The notes beneath the pieces were generated by a model. The model saw nothing but the letters and a program-made list of their open reading frames with translations. It was not told where the DNA came from and made no database searches. This document shows, piece after piece, positions 1 to 9,073 of a DNA stretch of 64,000 bases. Position 1 is the stretch's first letter. Every line of letters starts with the position of its first letter. A program made the translations under genes and the position numbers. The DNA comes from Streptococcus sp. HMSC034E03. Its GTDB lineage: Bacteria; Bacillota; Bacilli; Lactobacillales; Streptococcaceae. The stretch covers positions 37,018 through 101,017 of the forward strand of contig NZ_KV804969.1 in assembly GCF_001811505.1 (NCBI RefSeq). Direction: 5' to 3'.

Positions 1-231
1 GAAGATTTTGTTGTCCGTGGAATCTTAGATGGTTATCTTGTCTATGAAGATAAGATTATTCTCTTTGACTACAAGACAGATCGATACGATGATGCTAGTC
101 AACTGATTGAGCGTTATCGTGGTCAACTAGATCTTTATGCAGAGGCTCTATCTCGCTCTTATCAGATAGAAACCGTTGAAAAATATTTGATTCTACTTGG
201 TAAAGACCAAGTAGAAGTCGTTAAACTCTAA
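1..231 (+). CDS. rexA: ATP-dependent helicase/nuclease subunit A (RexA/AddA), C-terminal end only
   Basis: The window opens inside this gene; only the last 76 residues and the stop are present. They carry the RecB-family nuclease signature: an ILDGY strand (fragment residues 8-12), the metal-binding DYKTD (23-27) and the QLDLY motif (42-46). In the family this domain cuts DNA during RecBCD-like double-strand-break processing, with the AddB/RexB partner usually encoded just upstream. The gene ends 16 bases before the next start, which has its own ribosome site. The identification rests on these three motifs and the streptococcal gene order. Confidence 0.88.
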   Translation, partial: EDFVVRGILDGYLVYEDKIILFDYKTDRYDDASQLIERYRGQLDLYAEALSRSYQIETVEKYLILLGKDQVEVVKL

Positions 232-247
232 AAAGAAAGGAGACATC

Positions 248-1426
248 ATGTCCATTCCTGTTAGAAAAACCTTATATGATGCAGTTTTAGAGGCATCTAA
301 AGCCGATACTTGGGAACAAGCTACCAAAGAATGGAGTGAAGTTTCCTTGATTTTTAATGGAATCGGTCGAAGCAATTGTGTCTGCGGTAATGCTATTAAG
401 TATGCTTATGAACTATTTAACGGAGTTACTGGCAAACGTCTCTTTCCCATTGGGAGTGACTGTGTGCGTCATTTCCAAAGAATTAGCCTAGATCAACAGC
501 TAGAAGAGGAAGAAAAACTTCTCAGAAAGCTTGAAAATCTAACCAGAAAGGCCCAGAAAAAAGAAGCCATTCGAGTTAATAAAACAGATTTTGATGAGCG
601 ACTGATCAACTGGCTATGGAAAAAGGGAGCTTTTAAGTCAAATCGAGGTAATCAATTCTCACCAGAAAAGGATTATCACCTCTTTTTGGAGGTATTTCAA
701 GGTGGAAGTTGGACTAAGGCAGAGCCTTTGAAGAAAGCTCGTATGGAAGAAGTCCTTGAGAAATTTATCAAACCCTTTCTACTTGGAAAATCTGACGATC
801 AACTCTACCTAGTTAAACTAGGAAAAGAAAAAATTGACTATGAGCAAGAACTTCGCATCAAAGCTGAAAAGGAACGAAAGAAGCGAGACAAGATTGCAAA
901 ACAATATGCGGATAACCTGGTTCTAGCAATGGGACCAGCTGAACGTGCCTATCAAGATTACTTTGGACTGAGCGAAACGCTGACTCTAGAAGAACGCCAG
1001 TGGGAAAAGATTCTCTTCGGTAAAAATCGGACAGAACGTTCTATAAAATCAAAACAGTACCAAAGAGAACTCGAAAAGGATCAACGCATTGCTAGTCAAG
1101 ATCCCCTTGAAAGAAAACAAAAGCAAGTATGGTTGTTAAACTCTTATTTTCAAGATATTCCAGAAGAAAAAGCTCGCTTTTCTCGGCTTTTAACCATGTA
1201 TCGAAAAACTGGAGAAATCCCATTTTCAAGAGAATACCTATCTAATAATCTATTTGATTTTTTCTACAAAATGAAGGCTTTTGAGTTTGAAATAGCACCC
1301 GACAAAGTAAGTGATTTTTTAAAGGAGTCTTTAAATGCAGAGAACCTATCGTCCGCTCAAAAATCTTGGATAGAAGGCATTTTAACCAACTGCATCAAAC
1401 CTTTTTTAGAAAGAATGATAGTATAA
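248..1426 (+). CDS. Conserved hypothetical protein with N-terminal Cys cluster
   Basis: A 392-aa soluble protein that I do not recognise as a named family. The N-terminal ~75 residues hold Cys44, Cys46 (a CVCG turn) and Cys72 (SDCV), spaced as in a small zinc-binding or structural module. The rest is very rich in Lys, Glu and Arg with predicted helical or coiled stretches around residues 78-115 and 195-225. There is no signal peptide or membrane segment. A good AAAGGAG site precedes the ATG. It follows rexA by 16 bases and may share its transcript, so a DNA-related role is possible, but that is inference from position only. Confidence 0.72.
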   Translation: MSIPVRKTLYDAVLEASKADTWEQATKEWSEVSLIFNGIGRSNCVCGNAIKYAYELFNGVTGKRLFPIGSDCVRHFQRISLDQQLEEEEKLLRKLENLTRKAQKKEAIRVNKTDFDERLINWLWKKGAFKSNRGNQFSPEKDYHLFLEVFQGGSWTKAEPLKKARMEEVLEKFIKPFLLGKSDDQLYLVKLGKEKIDYEQELRIKAEKERKKRDKIAKQYADNLVLAMGPAERAYQDYFGLSETLTLEERQWEKILFGKNRTERSIKSKQYQRELEKDQRIASQDPLERKQKQVWLLNSYFQDIPEEKARFSRLLTMYRKTGEIPFSREYLSNNLFDFFYKMKAFEFEIAPDKVSDFLKESLNAENLSSAQKSWIEGILTNCIKPFLERMIV

Positions 1427-1501
1427 CGAGGAAAGCTATCGTTAAAAACGTCCTGAAAAGAGAGACTCATTATTGTTAAAATTATGTCTCAAAGTAATTT
1501 C

Positions 1502-1519
1502 ACATAATTTATTTTATGT
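1502..1519. repeat. 18-bp palindrome ACATAA-N6-TTATGT, copy 1
   Basis: ACATAATTTATTTTATGT lies 76 bases after the stop of the preceding gene. The two 6-bp arms are perfect inverted copies. Three further copies occur at 10637, 12048 and 16215. An extra half-site, AATTATGT, lies about 20 bases to the left. No function is known to me. Confidence 0.6.
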
Positions 1520-1567
1520 ATAAATCTCAAAATATTTGTATCAACATTAAAAAAATAGAAAGAAACT

Positions 1568-2065
1568 ATGTCAAAAGAAATCGATATCGAATATTATCAC
1601 CAACTAGCCATACAAAAACAAAAAGAGCATCGTAAATTTTTAGGAAATTTAAAAAAGAAAGCTCCTAAAAATTTAGATAAAATTGCGCTTGAAATCCATC
1701 AAGAAGTTTTTACTGAAATTGATTGTACAGCCTGTGCTAACTGCTGCAAGAGTCTTGGTCCAGACTTTAAAGAAGCAGATATCACACGTATTGCCAAGTA
1801 TTTTAAAATGAAATTGCCAGCCTTTGAAGCTGAGTTTTTGCAAGTAGATGAAGATGGAGATAAGGTTTTCAAATCTATGCCCTGTCCATTTTTAGGAGGC
1901 GATAATCTCTGTTCCATCTACGACGTTCGTCCCAAAGCCTGTCGTGAATTTCCACATACTGACCGTAAGAAGATTTACCAAATCAATAATCTTACTATTA
2001 AAAATACTCTAACCTGCCCCGCAGCCTATCTCTTTGTTGAAAAGTTAAGAGAGAAAATAGACTAA
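1568..2065 (+). CDS. YkgJ-family cysteine cluster protein
   Basis: A 165-aa protein with the YkgJ/UPF0153 signature: Cys53, Cys56, Cys59 and Cys60 (CTACANCC) followed by Cys106, Cys115 (in CPFLG..NLC), Cys125 (ACREFPH) and Cys150. The family is thought to bind zinc or an Fe-S cluster; the biological role is unknown. The upstream RBS is poor (AGAAAG). It sits alone between an AT-rich gap and a strong terminator, so it is probably monocistronic. The family call is firm; any function would be a guess. Confidence 0.85.
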   Translation: MSKEIDIEYYHQLAIQKQKEHRKFLGNLKKKAPKNLDKIALEIHQEVFTEIDCTACANCCKSLGPDFKEADITRIAKYFKMKLPAFEAEFLQVDEDGDKVFKSMPCPFLGGDNLCSIYDVRPKACREFPHTDRKKIYQINNLTIKNTLTCPAAYLFVEKLREKID

Positions 2066-2090
2066 GTACTCTCATTGTATGATAAGAATC

Positions 2091-2124
2091 ATCCTCAAAT
2101 ACAGTCGCTATTTGAGGATTTTTG
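2091..2124 (+). terminator. Rho-independent terminator after the YkgJ-family gene
   Basis: An 11-bp perfect stem (ATCCTCAAATA / TATTTGAGGAT, 2091-2101 and 2109-2119) with a 7-base loop, followed by TTTTTG. It lies 26 bases after the stop codon. Confidence 0.85.
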
Positions 2125-2288
2125 TATATTTATTTTTATCTGAAAATTCAAACTAAATATCTTATTGAGTGATAAGTCCTTTTTTAAGCTTAAAGTTTTT
2201 TAAACTTTTTCTTAAAGAAAACTGATATAAGGTATCTTTAAGCGATTTTCTGTATAGTTATACCATCATCAAAGAAAGAGGTATCGAT

Positions 2289-3332
2289 ATGAACTACATA
2301 GTCATTCCAGCTTATCAACCAGATAATAACCTTATCAAACTCATCGAAAAAATTCACGAAAAGAGTGATTTTCATATCTTAGTCATAGACGACGGCAGTT
2401 CATCAGAGTGCCAAAAAATCTTTGATAAAGCAAAACAATTTGCTACTGTCATTCGTCACCAAGTGAACCAAGGTAAAGGGCAGGCTCTAAAAACAGCCTT
2501 TACTTATATCCAAGAACAAAACATTTATGGTACGGTTGTCACAGCAGATGCGGATGGACAGCACAAGGTATGGGATATTTTCCGCACGGCTAATAAAGCT
2601 TCCGAAAATCCAAACAAGCTAATCTTGGGTGTACGTGCCTTTTCTGGAAAAGTTCCCCTTCGTAGCCGTTTTGGTAACAGCTTAACCAAAGCTCTCTTTA
2701 AACTTCAAACAGGAGTAGGAGTAACAGATACGCAGACAGGTCTTCGTGCTTTTACGACAAACTTGATTCCTTTTATGTTAAAAATAGAAGGCCAACGTTA
2801 TGAATATGAAATGAATATGTTGCTCGAAGCAACGAAAGAATACGAGATTCTAGAAGTGCCTATTGAAACTGTCTATATCAATGATAATGAGGCTTCACAC
2901 TTCCGCCCAATCCAAGACGGGCTCATGATTTATAAAAATATCTTTAAATTTGCCTTATCATCTCTCAGTAGCTTTGTTGTAGACTATGTCGTTTACGCCC
3001 TAGCAATCTTGATTTTGCCGACAGTTCCGACGAGTCTACGAATTTTTCTAGCAAACGGAGTAGCTCGTGTAACTAGCTCAATTTTTAACTATTCTACAAA
3101 TAAAAAACTAGTATTTAAAAATGACGATAGCCTTGTAAAAACAGGGATGGGGTACTTTGGTCTAGCAGTCGGACTCTTTGTCTTAGACACGCTACTGATT
3201 CGTCTCTTCTTTACAGTCTTCGGAATCAACCTTCTGATTGCCAAAGTTATCGTCGGCATCCTTCTCTTCGCTGTCTCTTGGACAGTGCAGAAGAAATTCA
3301 TCTTTAAGGAAAGGACATCAACTGTATTATGA
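2289..3332 (+). CDS. Family 2 glycosyltransferase (polyprenyl-phosphate sugar transferase) fused to a GtrA-like membrane domain
   Basis: A 347-aa two-domain protein. Residues 1 to about 210 are a GT-A, family 2 catalytic domain with DDGS (34-37), DADG (87-90) and a QTGLRAF segment near residue 150, typical of dolichol/polyprenyl-phosphate mannosyl- or glucosyltransferases. Residues about 218-340 form four membrane helices resembling GtrA. Such fusions make a lipid-linked sugar at the inner membrane face and may help flip it. The stop overlaps the next start by 4 bases, so the three genes 2289-4667 form a translationally coupled operon. The sugar and acceptor cannot be told from sequence. Confidence 0.85.
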   Translation: MNYIVIPAYQPDNNLIKLIEKIHEKSDFHILVIDDGSSSECQKIFDKAKQFATVIRHQVNQGKGQALKTAFTYIQEQNIYGTVVTADADGQHKVWDIFRTANKASENPNKLILGVRAFSGKVPLRSRFGNSLTKALFKLQTGVGVTDTQTGLRAFTTNLIPFMLKIEGQRYEYEMNMLLEATKEYEILEVPIETVYINDNEASHFRPIQDGLMIYKNIFKFALSSLSSFVVDYVVYALAILILPTVPTSLRIFLANGVARVTSSIFNYSTNKKLVFKNDDSLVKTGMGYFGLAVGLFVLDTLLIRLFFTVFGINLLIAKVIVGILLFAVSWTVQKKFIFKERTSTVL

Positions 3333-4240
3333 AATTTTTAAAGAAACGCTATGCTTACGCCTCAGTTCTTGGCCTACTCTTGACAGGATCCTTTAGTTAC
3401 TCAATGCTAAAGACCTTTGTCCTCGCTGAGACAATATCAACAGTCGCTACAACTAGCACAAGTTCCAATGCTGCAGCAGCAAGTCAAGCTGCTAAGACAG
3501 CTACTGTCACTGACTCTAGTTATAAAGATGACAATATTTCCGTCAATTTGTCTGAAACGACGGTCAATAATACACAAGTCTACGTTGCTGATATTACTCT
3601 GAGCTCATCAGATTATCTGAAAACTGCCTTTGCTCAAAATGCCTATGGAACTAACGTAACTGCTAAAACCTCTGTAACCGCAGCTGACAACAATGCCATT
3701 TTAGCGGTAAACGGGGACTACTATGGTGCTAACTCAACAGGTTATGTTATCCGTAATGGAGTAGTTTATCGTGATACTGTTCGTGAAGATTCTAGTAATG
3801 GCGACCTAGCTATTTATAAAGACGGCTCTTTCAAGGTTATTTACGAAGATCAGATCTCAGCTGAGCAACTAGTTAATGACGGTGTCGTCAATCTCTTGGC
3901 TTTTGGACCAGCCTTGGTCGAAAATGGTGAAATTGCAGTTGATACCAATACAGAAGTAGGACAGGCCATGGCATCAAATCCTCGTTCAGCGATTGGTATG
4001 ATCGATGAAAATCACTATATCATCGTTGTTTCAGACGGACGTACATCAGAAAGTGAAGGACTCTCTCTTTATCAGCTAGCTGAGGTCATGAAATCTTATG
4101 GTGCAAAGACTGCCTACAATCTTGATGGTGGTGGATCATCTACACTTTACTTCAACGGTCAGGTTATCAATAAACCAACGACTGGTGGAAACAAAATTTC
4201 AGAAAGGGCGGTGAGTGACATTGTCTACATCGGTTACTAA
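3329..4240 (+). CDS. Exported phosphodiester glycosidase (NAGPA domain)
   Basis: A 303-aa protein with a short basic N-terminus, a hydrophobic segment at about residues 10-32 (signal peptide or anchor) and a low-complexity Ser/Thr/Ala linker to about residue 60. The remainder matches NAGPA, related to the enzyme that uncovers mannose-6-phosphate by cleaving a GlcNAc-phosphodiester. The diagnostic NLDGGGSSTLYF box lies near the C-terminus. It acts outside the membrane. Overlap with the glycosyltransferase gene suggests the enzymes act on one glycan or glycolipid: one adds or exports a sugar, the other trims a phosphodiester-linked sugar. The substrate is unknown. Confidence 0.85.
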   Translation: MKFLKKRYAYASVLGLLLTGSFSYSMLKTFVLAETISTVATTSTSSNAAAASQAAKTATVTDSSYKDDNISVNLSETTVNNTQVYVADITLSSSDYLKTAFAQNAYGTNVTAKTSVTAADNNAILAVNGDYYGANSTGYVIRNGVVYRDTVREDSSNGDLAIYKDGSFKVIYEDQISAEQLVNDGVVNLLAFGPALVENGEIAVDTNTEVGQAMASNPRSAIGMIDENHYIIVVSDGRTSESEGLSLYQLAEVMKSYGAKTAYNLDGGGSSTLYFNGQVINKPTTGGNKISERAVSDIVYIGY

Positions 4241-4667
4241 TCTTGGCAAAAAACGGTTAAAAAAAACAGTCATTTCTTATACACTAATCACTATTTTCTT
4301 CTTTGCATTTTCTAGAATTTATGAAGCTTTTAGTTTTGGAGAAACTTCTGTTCATATGCACTATTTATTTGCAGCACCTCTTGTAGGGGGAATTCTACTA
4401 GCAATCTTTCTCAAGGTTCTCCCTCATTTCTCTCGTATTAGTCTAAATCTATGGAATTCGGCAGTAGCGATTATTACAGCGGGTACACTTTTCCGAGGAA
4501 TTGTCAATCTTTCAGGACGCTCTACAACCTTGGATACACCCTACTGGTATGTTGGGATTGGTTTTGCAATACTAGCAATCATTACTATCTTCATCAATCC
4601 AAACCTTTGGAAGAGTACTAGCAAAGTAACTAAAACGAAACGCAAAGAAGTCTATGGGCAGGCATAA
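4215..4667 (+). CDS. Small integral membrane protein of the glycosyltransferase/glycosidase operon
   Basis: A 150-aa protein with about four predicted membrane helices (residues about 18-35, 47-65, 76-95 and 107-127), a basic N-terminus and a Lys/Arg-rich tail. I do not recognise the family. The predicted start is GTG at 4215, inside the end of the glycosidase gene (26-base overlap), with an AAAGGG site about 6 bases upstream; no later ATG has a better site. Overlap with the two genes upstream argues for co-translation and a shared role in a surface glycan process. That role is inference. Confidence 0.7.
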   Translation: MTLSTSVTNLGKKRLKKTVISYTLITIFFFAFSRIYEAFSFGETSVHMHYLFAAPLVGGILLAIFLKVLPHFSRISLNLWNSAVAIITAGTLFRGIVNLSGRSTTLDTPYWYVGIGFAILAIITIFINPNLWKSTSKVTKTKRKEVYGQA

Positions 4668-4674
4668 TGTTATA

Positions 4675-4712
4675 AAAAAGTAGTCGTTCAGCTTATGTTC
4701 GACTACTTTTTA
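4675..4712 (+). terminator. Terminator of the glycosyltransferase operon
   Basis: A 12-bp stem (AAAAAGTAGTCG / CGACTACTTTTT, 4675-4686 and 4700-4711) with a T-rich tail, directly after the operon. The A-rich left arm could let it work in both directions. Confidence 0.85.
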
Positions 4713-4761
4713 TCGCCTTTTATTTCTAAAATATTGTAGAAATATTACAAGTTTCTTTCTA

Positions 4762-4803
4762 ATTTTAAATAATACTTTCGTATTTAAAATAATATTGTAT
4801 AAT
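4762..4803 (+). promoter_or_regulatory. lytB promoter region with 10-bp inverted repeat
   Basis: TATAAT at 4798-4803 is a consensus -10 placed 78 bases before the lytB start; there is no good -35. Instead a perfect inverted repeat, ATTTTAAATA (4762-4771) and TATTTAAAAT (4781-4790), covers the -35 zone. That geometry would suit a repressor or activator site, but AT-rich DNA makes chance palindromes likely. Confidence 0.5.
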
Positions 4804-4880
4804 AAAATGGATAATTAGCGTTTTTAATACAATATTTAAGAAAAACAAATCCCAAACTTGGTATTTATTAGGAGAAAAGA

Positions 4881-6902
4881 ATGAAAAAAGTATTGCTAGC
4901 AAGTACGGTTGCACTCTCTATGGCATGTGTTGCGAAAACGACTGTATACGCAGAGGAATCTCAAGCTACCAATAAAGTTCAAACTTCTGAAAAGGCTACA
5001 GGAAGCCAAGCAGGAAATGACAATCTGAACCAACCTCAAAACAAGTCAGAAACAGTGGATTCTAAAGCTTCCCAAAAGCAAGAAACTACTATCTCCAAGG
5101 AGCAGTCTTCGACAGAAGTGGTTAACAAAGAAGGTTGGAAAAAAGAAAATAACCAATGGCGTTATTATGAGAATAATCAACCAGTTTCGAATTGGAAAAA
5201 AATAGCTGGTATTTGGTACTATTTCAATCAAGAAGGCATCATGCTTAGTAACACTTTCTTTAATGATTATATTTTGAATAATAGCGGTGCCTTAGCAGAA
5301 TCTTCTTGGGTGAAAATTGACGACCAATGGTATTATGCCACTGAAGACGGGAAAGTTACTCGTAATACTTGGAAAAAGATAGCTGGGGTTTGGTATCGAT
5401 TTGATGATAAAGGTATCATGTTAAGTCAGACCATTTACAACGATTATCTTATCAAGAGTAATGGTGCTATGGCAGAAAATGCTTGGGTAAAAATTGGTGA
5501 TAAATGGTACTATGCCAATGAAGATGGGAAAATTACTCGTAATACTTGGAAAAAGATAGCTGGGGTTTGGTATCGATTTGGTGAATCAGGCACAATGTTA
5601 AGCAATGCTATTTATAATGATTATCTTCTTAAAAGTAGTGGTGCTATGGCGGAAAATGCCTGGGTGAAAATCGAAGATAAGTGGTATTATGCTACAGTAT
5701 CCGGAAAAATTATTCGCGACAAGTGGGAGAAAATCAGCAGTTCATGGTACTATTTTAATAAAGATGGAGTCATGTTAAGTAACCATTGGAAAGATAACTA
5801 CTATCTCAAGGATAGTGGAACCATGGCTGAAAATGAATGGGTATTTGATAAGAAATACGATAGCTGGTTCTACCTCAAGTCGGATGGTAGCTACGCTCAA
5901 AACCAATGGGTAGGCTCTTACTATCTAAAATCTGGTGGCTATATGGCTAAGAATGAATGGATTTTTGATAAGGACTATGATGCTTGGTATTACCTCAAAG
6001 AAGATGGAAGTTATGTTACTGGTGGTTTTAATATCAAAAATAAAGAGTACTTCTTCCAGAGTGATGGAAAGTGGATTCAAAGTCCAAAATATTTTAAGGT
6101 TAAACCAATCACAGCCTATATTTATAGCGAATCAGGAGATATTTTGAGTTATGTCAATCAGGGAAGTATTGTGAACTATGATAGCTCTAAAACCAAGGGT
6201 AATCGCCTAGCTGTTTCAATTTCAGGATTATCTGGTTATATGAATCAAAGCGATTTGACTTTAGTTGATGAAGGAAGCGAATTTATTCCTCATTATACTA
6301 CTGACGGAAGATTCCTATATCATGAACTTTCTCCATACGCAAGTATCCGTGTAGCCCCTCATAGTTCGGCTATGACCATTGGTAAAAAGTATTATTCAGC
6401 TGATGGTATTAACTTTGACAACTTTACAGTTGAAAATCCTTTCTTATTTAGAGATTTAAGCAAACCAACTAATTATACAGCAGCAGAGTTGGATAAAATT
6501 TTCTCTATCATGAATATTCAAGGAAGTCGCTTAGCTGGAAAGGGAGCAATCTTTAAAGAAGCAGAAGAACGATATAAAATCAATGCCCTCTATCTGATTG
6601 CCCATAGTGCTTTAGAAAGTTCGTGGGGACGAAGTCAGATTGCCAAGGATAAGAATAACTTCTTTGGTATCGCTGCCTATGACACATCGCCATATGACTC
6701 AGCTAAAAGCTTTGACAATGTCGATAAGGGTATCTTAGGTGCAGCTAAATGGATTCGTGAGAATTATTATAACGAAGGTAAAACTTACCTTGGAAATAAA
6801 GCGTCAGGGATGAATGTTCTTTATGCATCAGATCCATACTGGGGAGAAAAAATCGCAAGTATCATGATGAGAATCAACAGTCAGCTTGGTGAAAAAGATT
6901 AA
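4881..6902 (+). CDS. lytB: LytB-type endo-beta-N-acetylglucosaminidase with choline-binding repeats
   Basis: A 673-aa secreted protein. Residues 1-24 are a signal peptide ending VYA. A Thr/Gln/Lys-rich linker leads, from about residue 85, to a long array of about 20-residue repeats with the W-x5-WYY aromatic pattern of choline-binding modules, which dock proteins on phosphocholine-decorated teichoic acids. After about residue 410 comes an SH3-like stretch, then a GH73-type glucosaminidase domain (about 545-670) with the ALESSWG motif whose Glu is the expected catalytic acid. Family members separate daughter cells at the pole. AAGGAG lies just before the ATG. Domain order matches pneumococcal LytB, but the gene neighbourhood differs from the pneumococcal one as I remember it. 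Confidence 0.88.
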   Translation: MKKVLLASTVALSMACVAKTTVYAEESQATNKVQTSEKATGSQAGNDNLNQPQNKSETVDSKASQKQETTISKEQSSTEVVNKEGWKKENNQWRYYENNQPVSNWKKIAGIWYYFNQEGIMLSNTFFNDYILNNSGALAESSWVKIDDQWYYATEDGKVTRNTWKKIAGVWYRFDDKGIMLSQTIYNDYLIKSNGAMAENAWVKIGDKWYYANEDGKITRNTWKKIAGVWYRFGESGTMLSNAIYNDYLLKSSGAMAENAWVKIEDKWYYATVSGKIIRDKWEKISSSWYYFNKDGVMLSNHWKDNYYLKDSGTMAENEWVFDKKYDSWFYLKSDGSYAQNQWVGSYYLKSGGYMAKNEWIFDKDYDAWYYLKEDGSYVTGGFNIKNKEYFFQSDGKWIQSPKYFKVKPITAYIYSESGDILSYVNQGSIVNYDSSKTKGNRLAVSISGLSGYMNQSDLTLVDEGSEFIPHYTTDGRFLYHELSPYASIRVAPHSSAMTIGKKYYSADGINFDNFTVENPFLFRDLSKPTNYTAAELDKIFSIMNIQGSRLAGKGAIFKEAEERYKINALYLIAHSALESSWGRSQIAKDKNNFFGIAAYDTSPYDSAKSFDNVDKGILGAAKWIRENYYNEGKTYLGNKASGMNVLYASDPYWGEKIASIMMRINSQLGEKD

Positions 6903-6912
6903 AAATCATTAC

Positions 6913-6946
6913 AATCGATAACGACTGCAAAGTGGTTATCGATTTT
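6913..6946 (+). terminator. Terminator after lytB
   Basis: A 10-bp perfect stem (AATCGATAAC / GTTATCGATT) with a 12-base loop and a short T-rich tail, 10 bases after the lytB stop. Confidence 0.7.
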
Positions 6947-6978
6947 GCATATCAAGAGAAAATCGAGGAATTTCTTTT

Positions 6979-7307
6979 ATGAAATTGAATTTTGAACATA
7001 TACAATAAATCTAAACCACTTAGGGATTAATGCATACGCTTATAGCTACTCAGTTATAACAGACTTACTTGCTATTGTCCAAGCGAATAATCTGACCATA
7101 TTAGGTGGAGATGTGTTTTGCTACAAAAATGCTCAATTGACACATACTTATGACAATTGGCATTATGAGAAACAAGATCCAACTAGCGATTGTAGCAAAT
7201 CCATTCCTCAAACAGAAAAGTATATAAAGCATTATGTAAAAAATCATGGTGAACACTATTATTTTTCAATCGTTTTAGAGGAAGGAATAAAAAAACCAAT
7301 AGACTGA
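6979..7307 (+). pseudogene. Frameshifted Imm40-like immunity protein gene
   Basis: An ATG at 6979 with a GAGG-type site opens MKLNFEHIQ and stops at 7006-7008. From 6996, in the neighbouring frame, a long open stretch continues to 7307 and reads NLNHLGINAYAYS, LTILGGDVFCYKN, then THTYDNWHYEK. That order (an ILGGDV strand followed by TYDNWHY) fits the Imm40-type immunity family as I remember it. One indel near 7003-7010 joins the two parts, so the gene was intact before. The only long uninterrupted ORF here starts at a GTG (7113) with no ribosome site and covers just the C-terminal half. No toxin gene is nearby. Confidence 0.7.
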
Positions 7308-7332
7308 ATAGAGAGTCAAATAGGAGAAATCA

Positions 7333-7341
7333 TGATATAAT
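7333..7341 (+). promoter_or_regulatory. Extended -10 promoter for rbgA
   Basis: TGATATAAT is a TG-N-TATAAT extended -10 element 100 bases before the rbgA start. The -35 region is poor, which is normal for extended -10 promoters in streptococci. Confidence 0.6.
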
Positions 7342-7440
7342 AAAGGTTAGTGATTTATTTTTAGAAAAAAAGCTATCTATTGCTTACTCGAGAAAATAAA
7401 AAAATAGATAAAATCCAAACTGAGAAAGGAATTTTACATT

Positions 7441-8292
7441 ATGGCAACTATTCAATGGTTTCCTGGGCATATGTCTAAAGCGCGTCGTCAGGTCCAGGAA
7501 AATTTAAAATTTGTTGATTTTGTGACAGTTTTAGTTGATGCACGTTTACCCTTGTCAAGTCAAAATCCGATGCTGACTAAAATCATCGGAGATAAACCAA
7601 GACTATTGATTTTGAACAAGGCAGATCTTGCAGACCCAGTATTAACAAAAGAATGGCGTCAGCATTTTGAATCACAAGGCATTCAAACACTGGCAATCAA
7701 TTCTAAAGAGCAAATTACAGTTAAAGTCGTTACAGATGCCGCCAAGAAACTCATGGCAGATAAAATCGCTCGTCAAAAGGAACGTGGGATTCAAATCGAA
7801 ACCTTACGTACCATGATAATCGGGATTCCAAACGCTGGTAAATCAACCCTGATGAACCGTTTGGCAGGTAAGAAAATTGCTGTAGTTGGTAACAAGCCAG
7901 GTGTGACAAAAGGCCAACAATGGCTCAAAACAAATAAGGATTTGGAAATATTGGATACTCCAGGGATTCTCTGGCCAAAATTTGAAGATGAAACTGTCGC
8001 CCTTAAACTTGCTCTTACCGGAGCGATCAAGGATCAATTGCTTCCAATGGATGAAGTGACGATCTTCGGGCTTAATTACTTTAAAACACATTACCCTGAT
8101 AAGCTTCAAGAACGTTTTAAACAAATGAATCTGGACGATGAAGCTCCTGAAATTATCATGGACATGACTCGTATCCTTGGTTTCCGTGATGATTATGATC
8201 GCTTTTACAATCTCTTCGTCAAAGAAGTTCGTGATGGAAAACTAGGTAACTATACATTAGATACATTGGAAGACCTCAATGGCAACGATTAA
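7441..8292 (+). CDS. rbgA: Ribosome biogenesis GTPase RbgA (YlqF)
   Basis: A 283-aa circularly permuted GTPase. The G4 motif NKAD (59-62) comes before the P-loop GIPNAGKST (128-136) and the G3 DTPG (172-175), the order that defines the YlqF/RbgA group. In Bacillus it drives a late step of 50S subunit assembly. Length is typical. GAGAAAGGA precedes the ATG. The end overlaps rnhB by 14 bases, and rbgA-rnhB is a common Firmicutes pair. Confidence 0.95.
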   Translation: MATIQWFPGHMSKARRQVQENLKFVDFVTVLVDARLPLSSQNPMLTKIIGDKPRLLILNKADLADPVLTKEWRQHFESQGIQTLAINSKEQITVKVVTDAAKKLMADKIARQKERGIQIETLRTMIIGIPNAGKSTLMNRLAGKKIAVVGNKPGVTKGQQWLKTNKDLEILDTPGILWPKFEDETVALKLALTGAIKDQLLPMDEVTIFGLNYFKTHYPDKLQERFKQMNLDDEAPEIIMDMTRILGFRDDYDRFYNLFVKEVRDGKLGNYTLDTLEDLNGND

Positions 8293-9058
8293 AGAAATAA
8301 AAGAAGAATTAGCAAAGATAACTGAACTTGAAAGTCCCTTGTTTAAGGAATTCGAAAAAGATTCTCGTTCAGGTGTCCAAAAAGAAATTCAAAAGCGGAA
8401 AAAAGCCCTTCAAGCTGAAATTGATGAAAATCTGCGCTTAGAAGGCATGTTAGCTTACGAAAAAGAGCTTTATGCACAAGGGATTAGCTTAATTGCAGGT
8501 GTAGATGAAGTTGGACGTGGTCCTTTAGCTGGACCTGTTGTTGCTGCAGCAGTCATTCTTCCCCAAAATTGTAAGATTAAAGGCTTAAATGACAGTAAGA
8601 AGATTCCTAAGAAAAAACACGAGGAGATTTTTCAGGCTGTCAAAGATAATGCCCTAGCAATCGGTATTGGGATTATGGACAATCAAGTCATTGATCAAGT
8701 CAATATCTACGAAGCGACGAAACTAGCCATGAAAGAAGCTATTTATCAGCTTGAGCCTCAACCAGAGCACCTCTTGATTGATGCTATGAAGTTGGACTTG
8801 CCGATTTCTCAGACATCCATCATCAAAGGAGATGCCAACTCCTTATCTATTGCAGCAGCATCGATTATAGCTAAAGTTACCAGAGATAAGATCATGGCTA
8901 ACTATGACCAAGAATTTCCAGGCTATGATTTTGCTCAAAATGCTGGCTATGGAACTGCTAAGCATCTAGAAGGAATTGAAAAGCACGGTGTCACACCTAT
9001 TCATCGCACCAGTTTTGAACCGATTAAAACGATCGTTCCAGAAACTAGTAAAAGATAA
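8279..9058 (+). CDS. rnhB: Ribonuclease HII
   Basis: A 259-aa RNase HII. The catalytic region begins at [14 protein letters not shown] (Asp76, Glu77), with further active-site aspartates in LLIDAM (Asp168) and downstream, and the conserved [14 protein letters not shown] helix. It removes RNA and single ribonucleotides from DNA. The ~65-residue N-terminal extension before the catalytic core is usual for Gram-positive RnhB. The ATG lies inside the end of rbgA, with GGAAGA as ribosome site, so translation is probably coupled. Confidence 0.96.
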   Translation: MATIKEIKEELAKITELESPLFKEFEKDSRSGVQKEIQKRKKALQAEIDENLRLEGMLAYEKELYAQGISLIAGVDEVGRGPLAGPVVAAAVILPQNCKIKGLNDSKKIPKKKHEEIFQAVKDNALAIGIGIMDNQVIDQVNIYEATKLAMKEAIYQLEPQPEHLLIDAMKLDLPISQTSIIKGDANSLSIAAASIIAKVTRDKIMANYDQEFPGYDFAQNAGYGTAKHLEGIEKHGVTPIHRTSFEPIKTIVPETSKR

Positions 9059-9073
9059 TTAAAGGAGAGAATT

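Noticed and set aside
1424..1444. Hairpin TAACGA/TCGTTA after the first hypothetical gene as a terminator
   Set aside because: Only six base pairs and no T-run.
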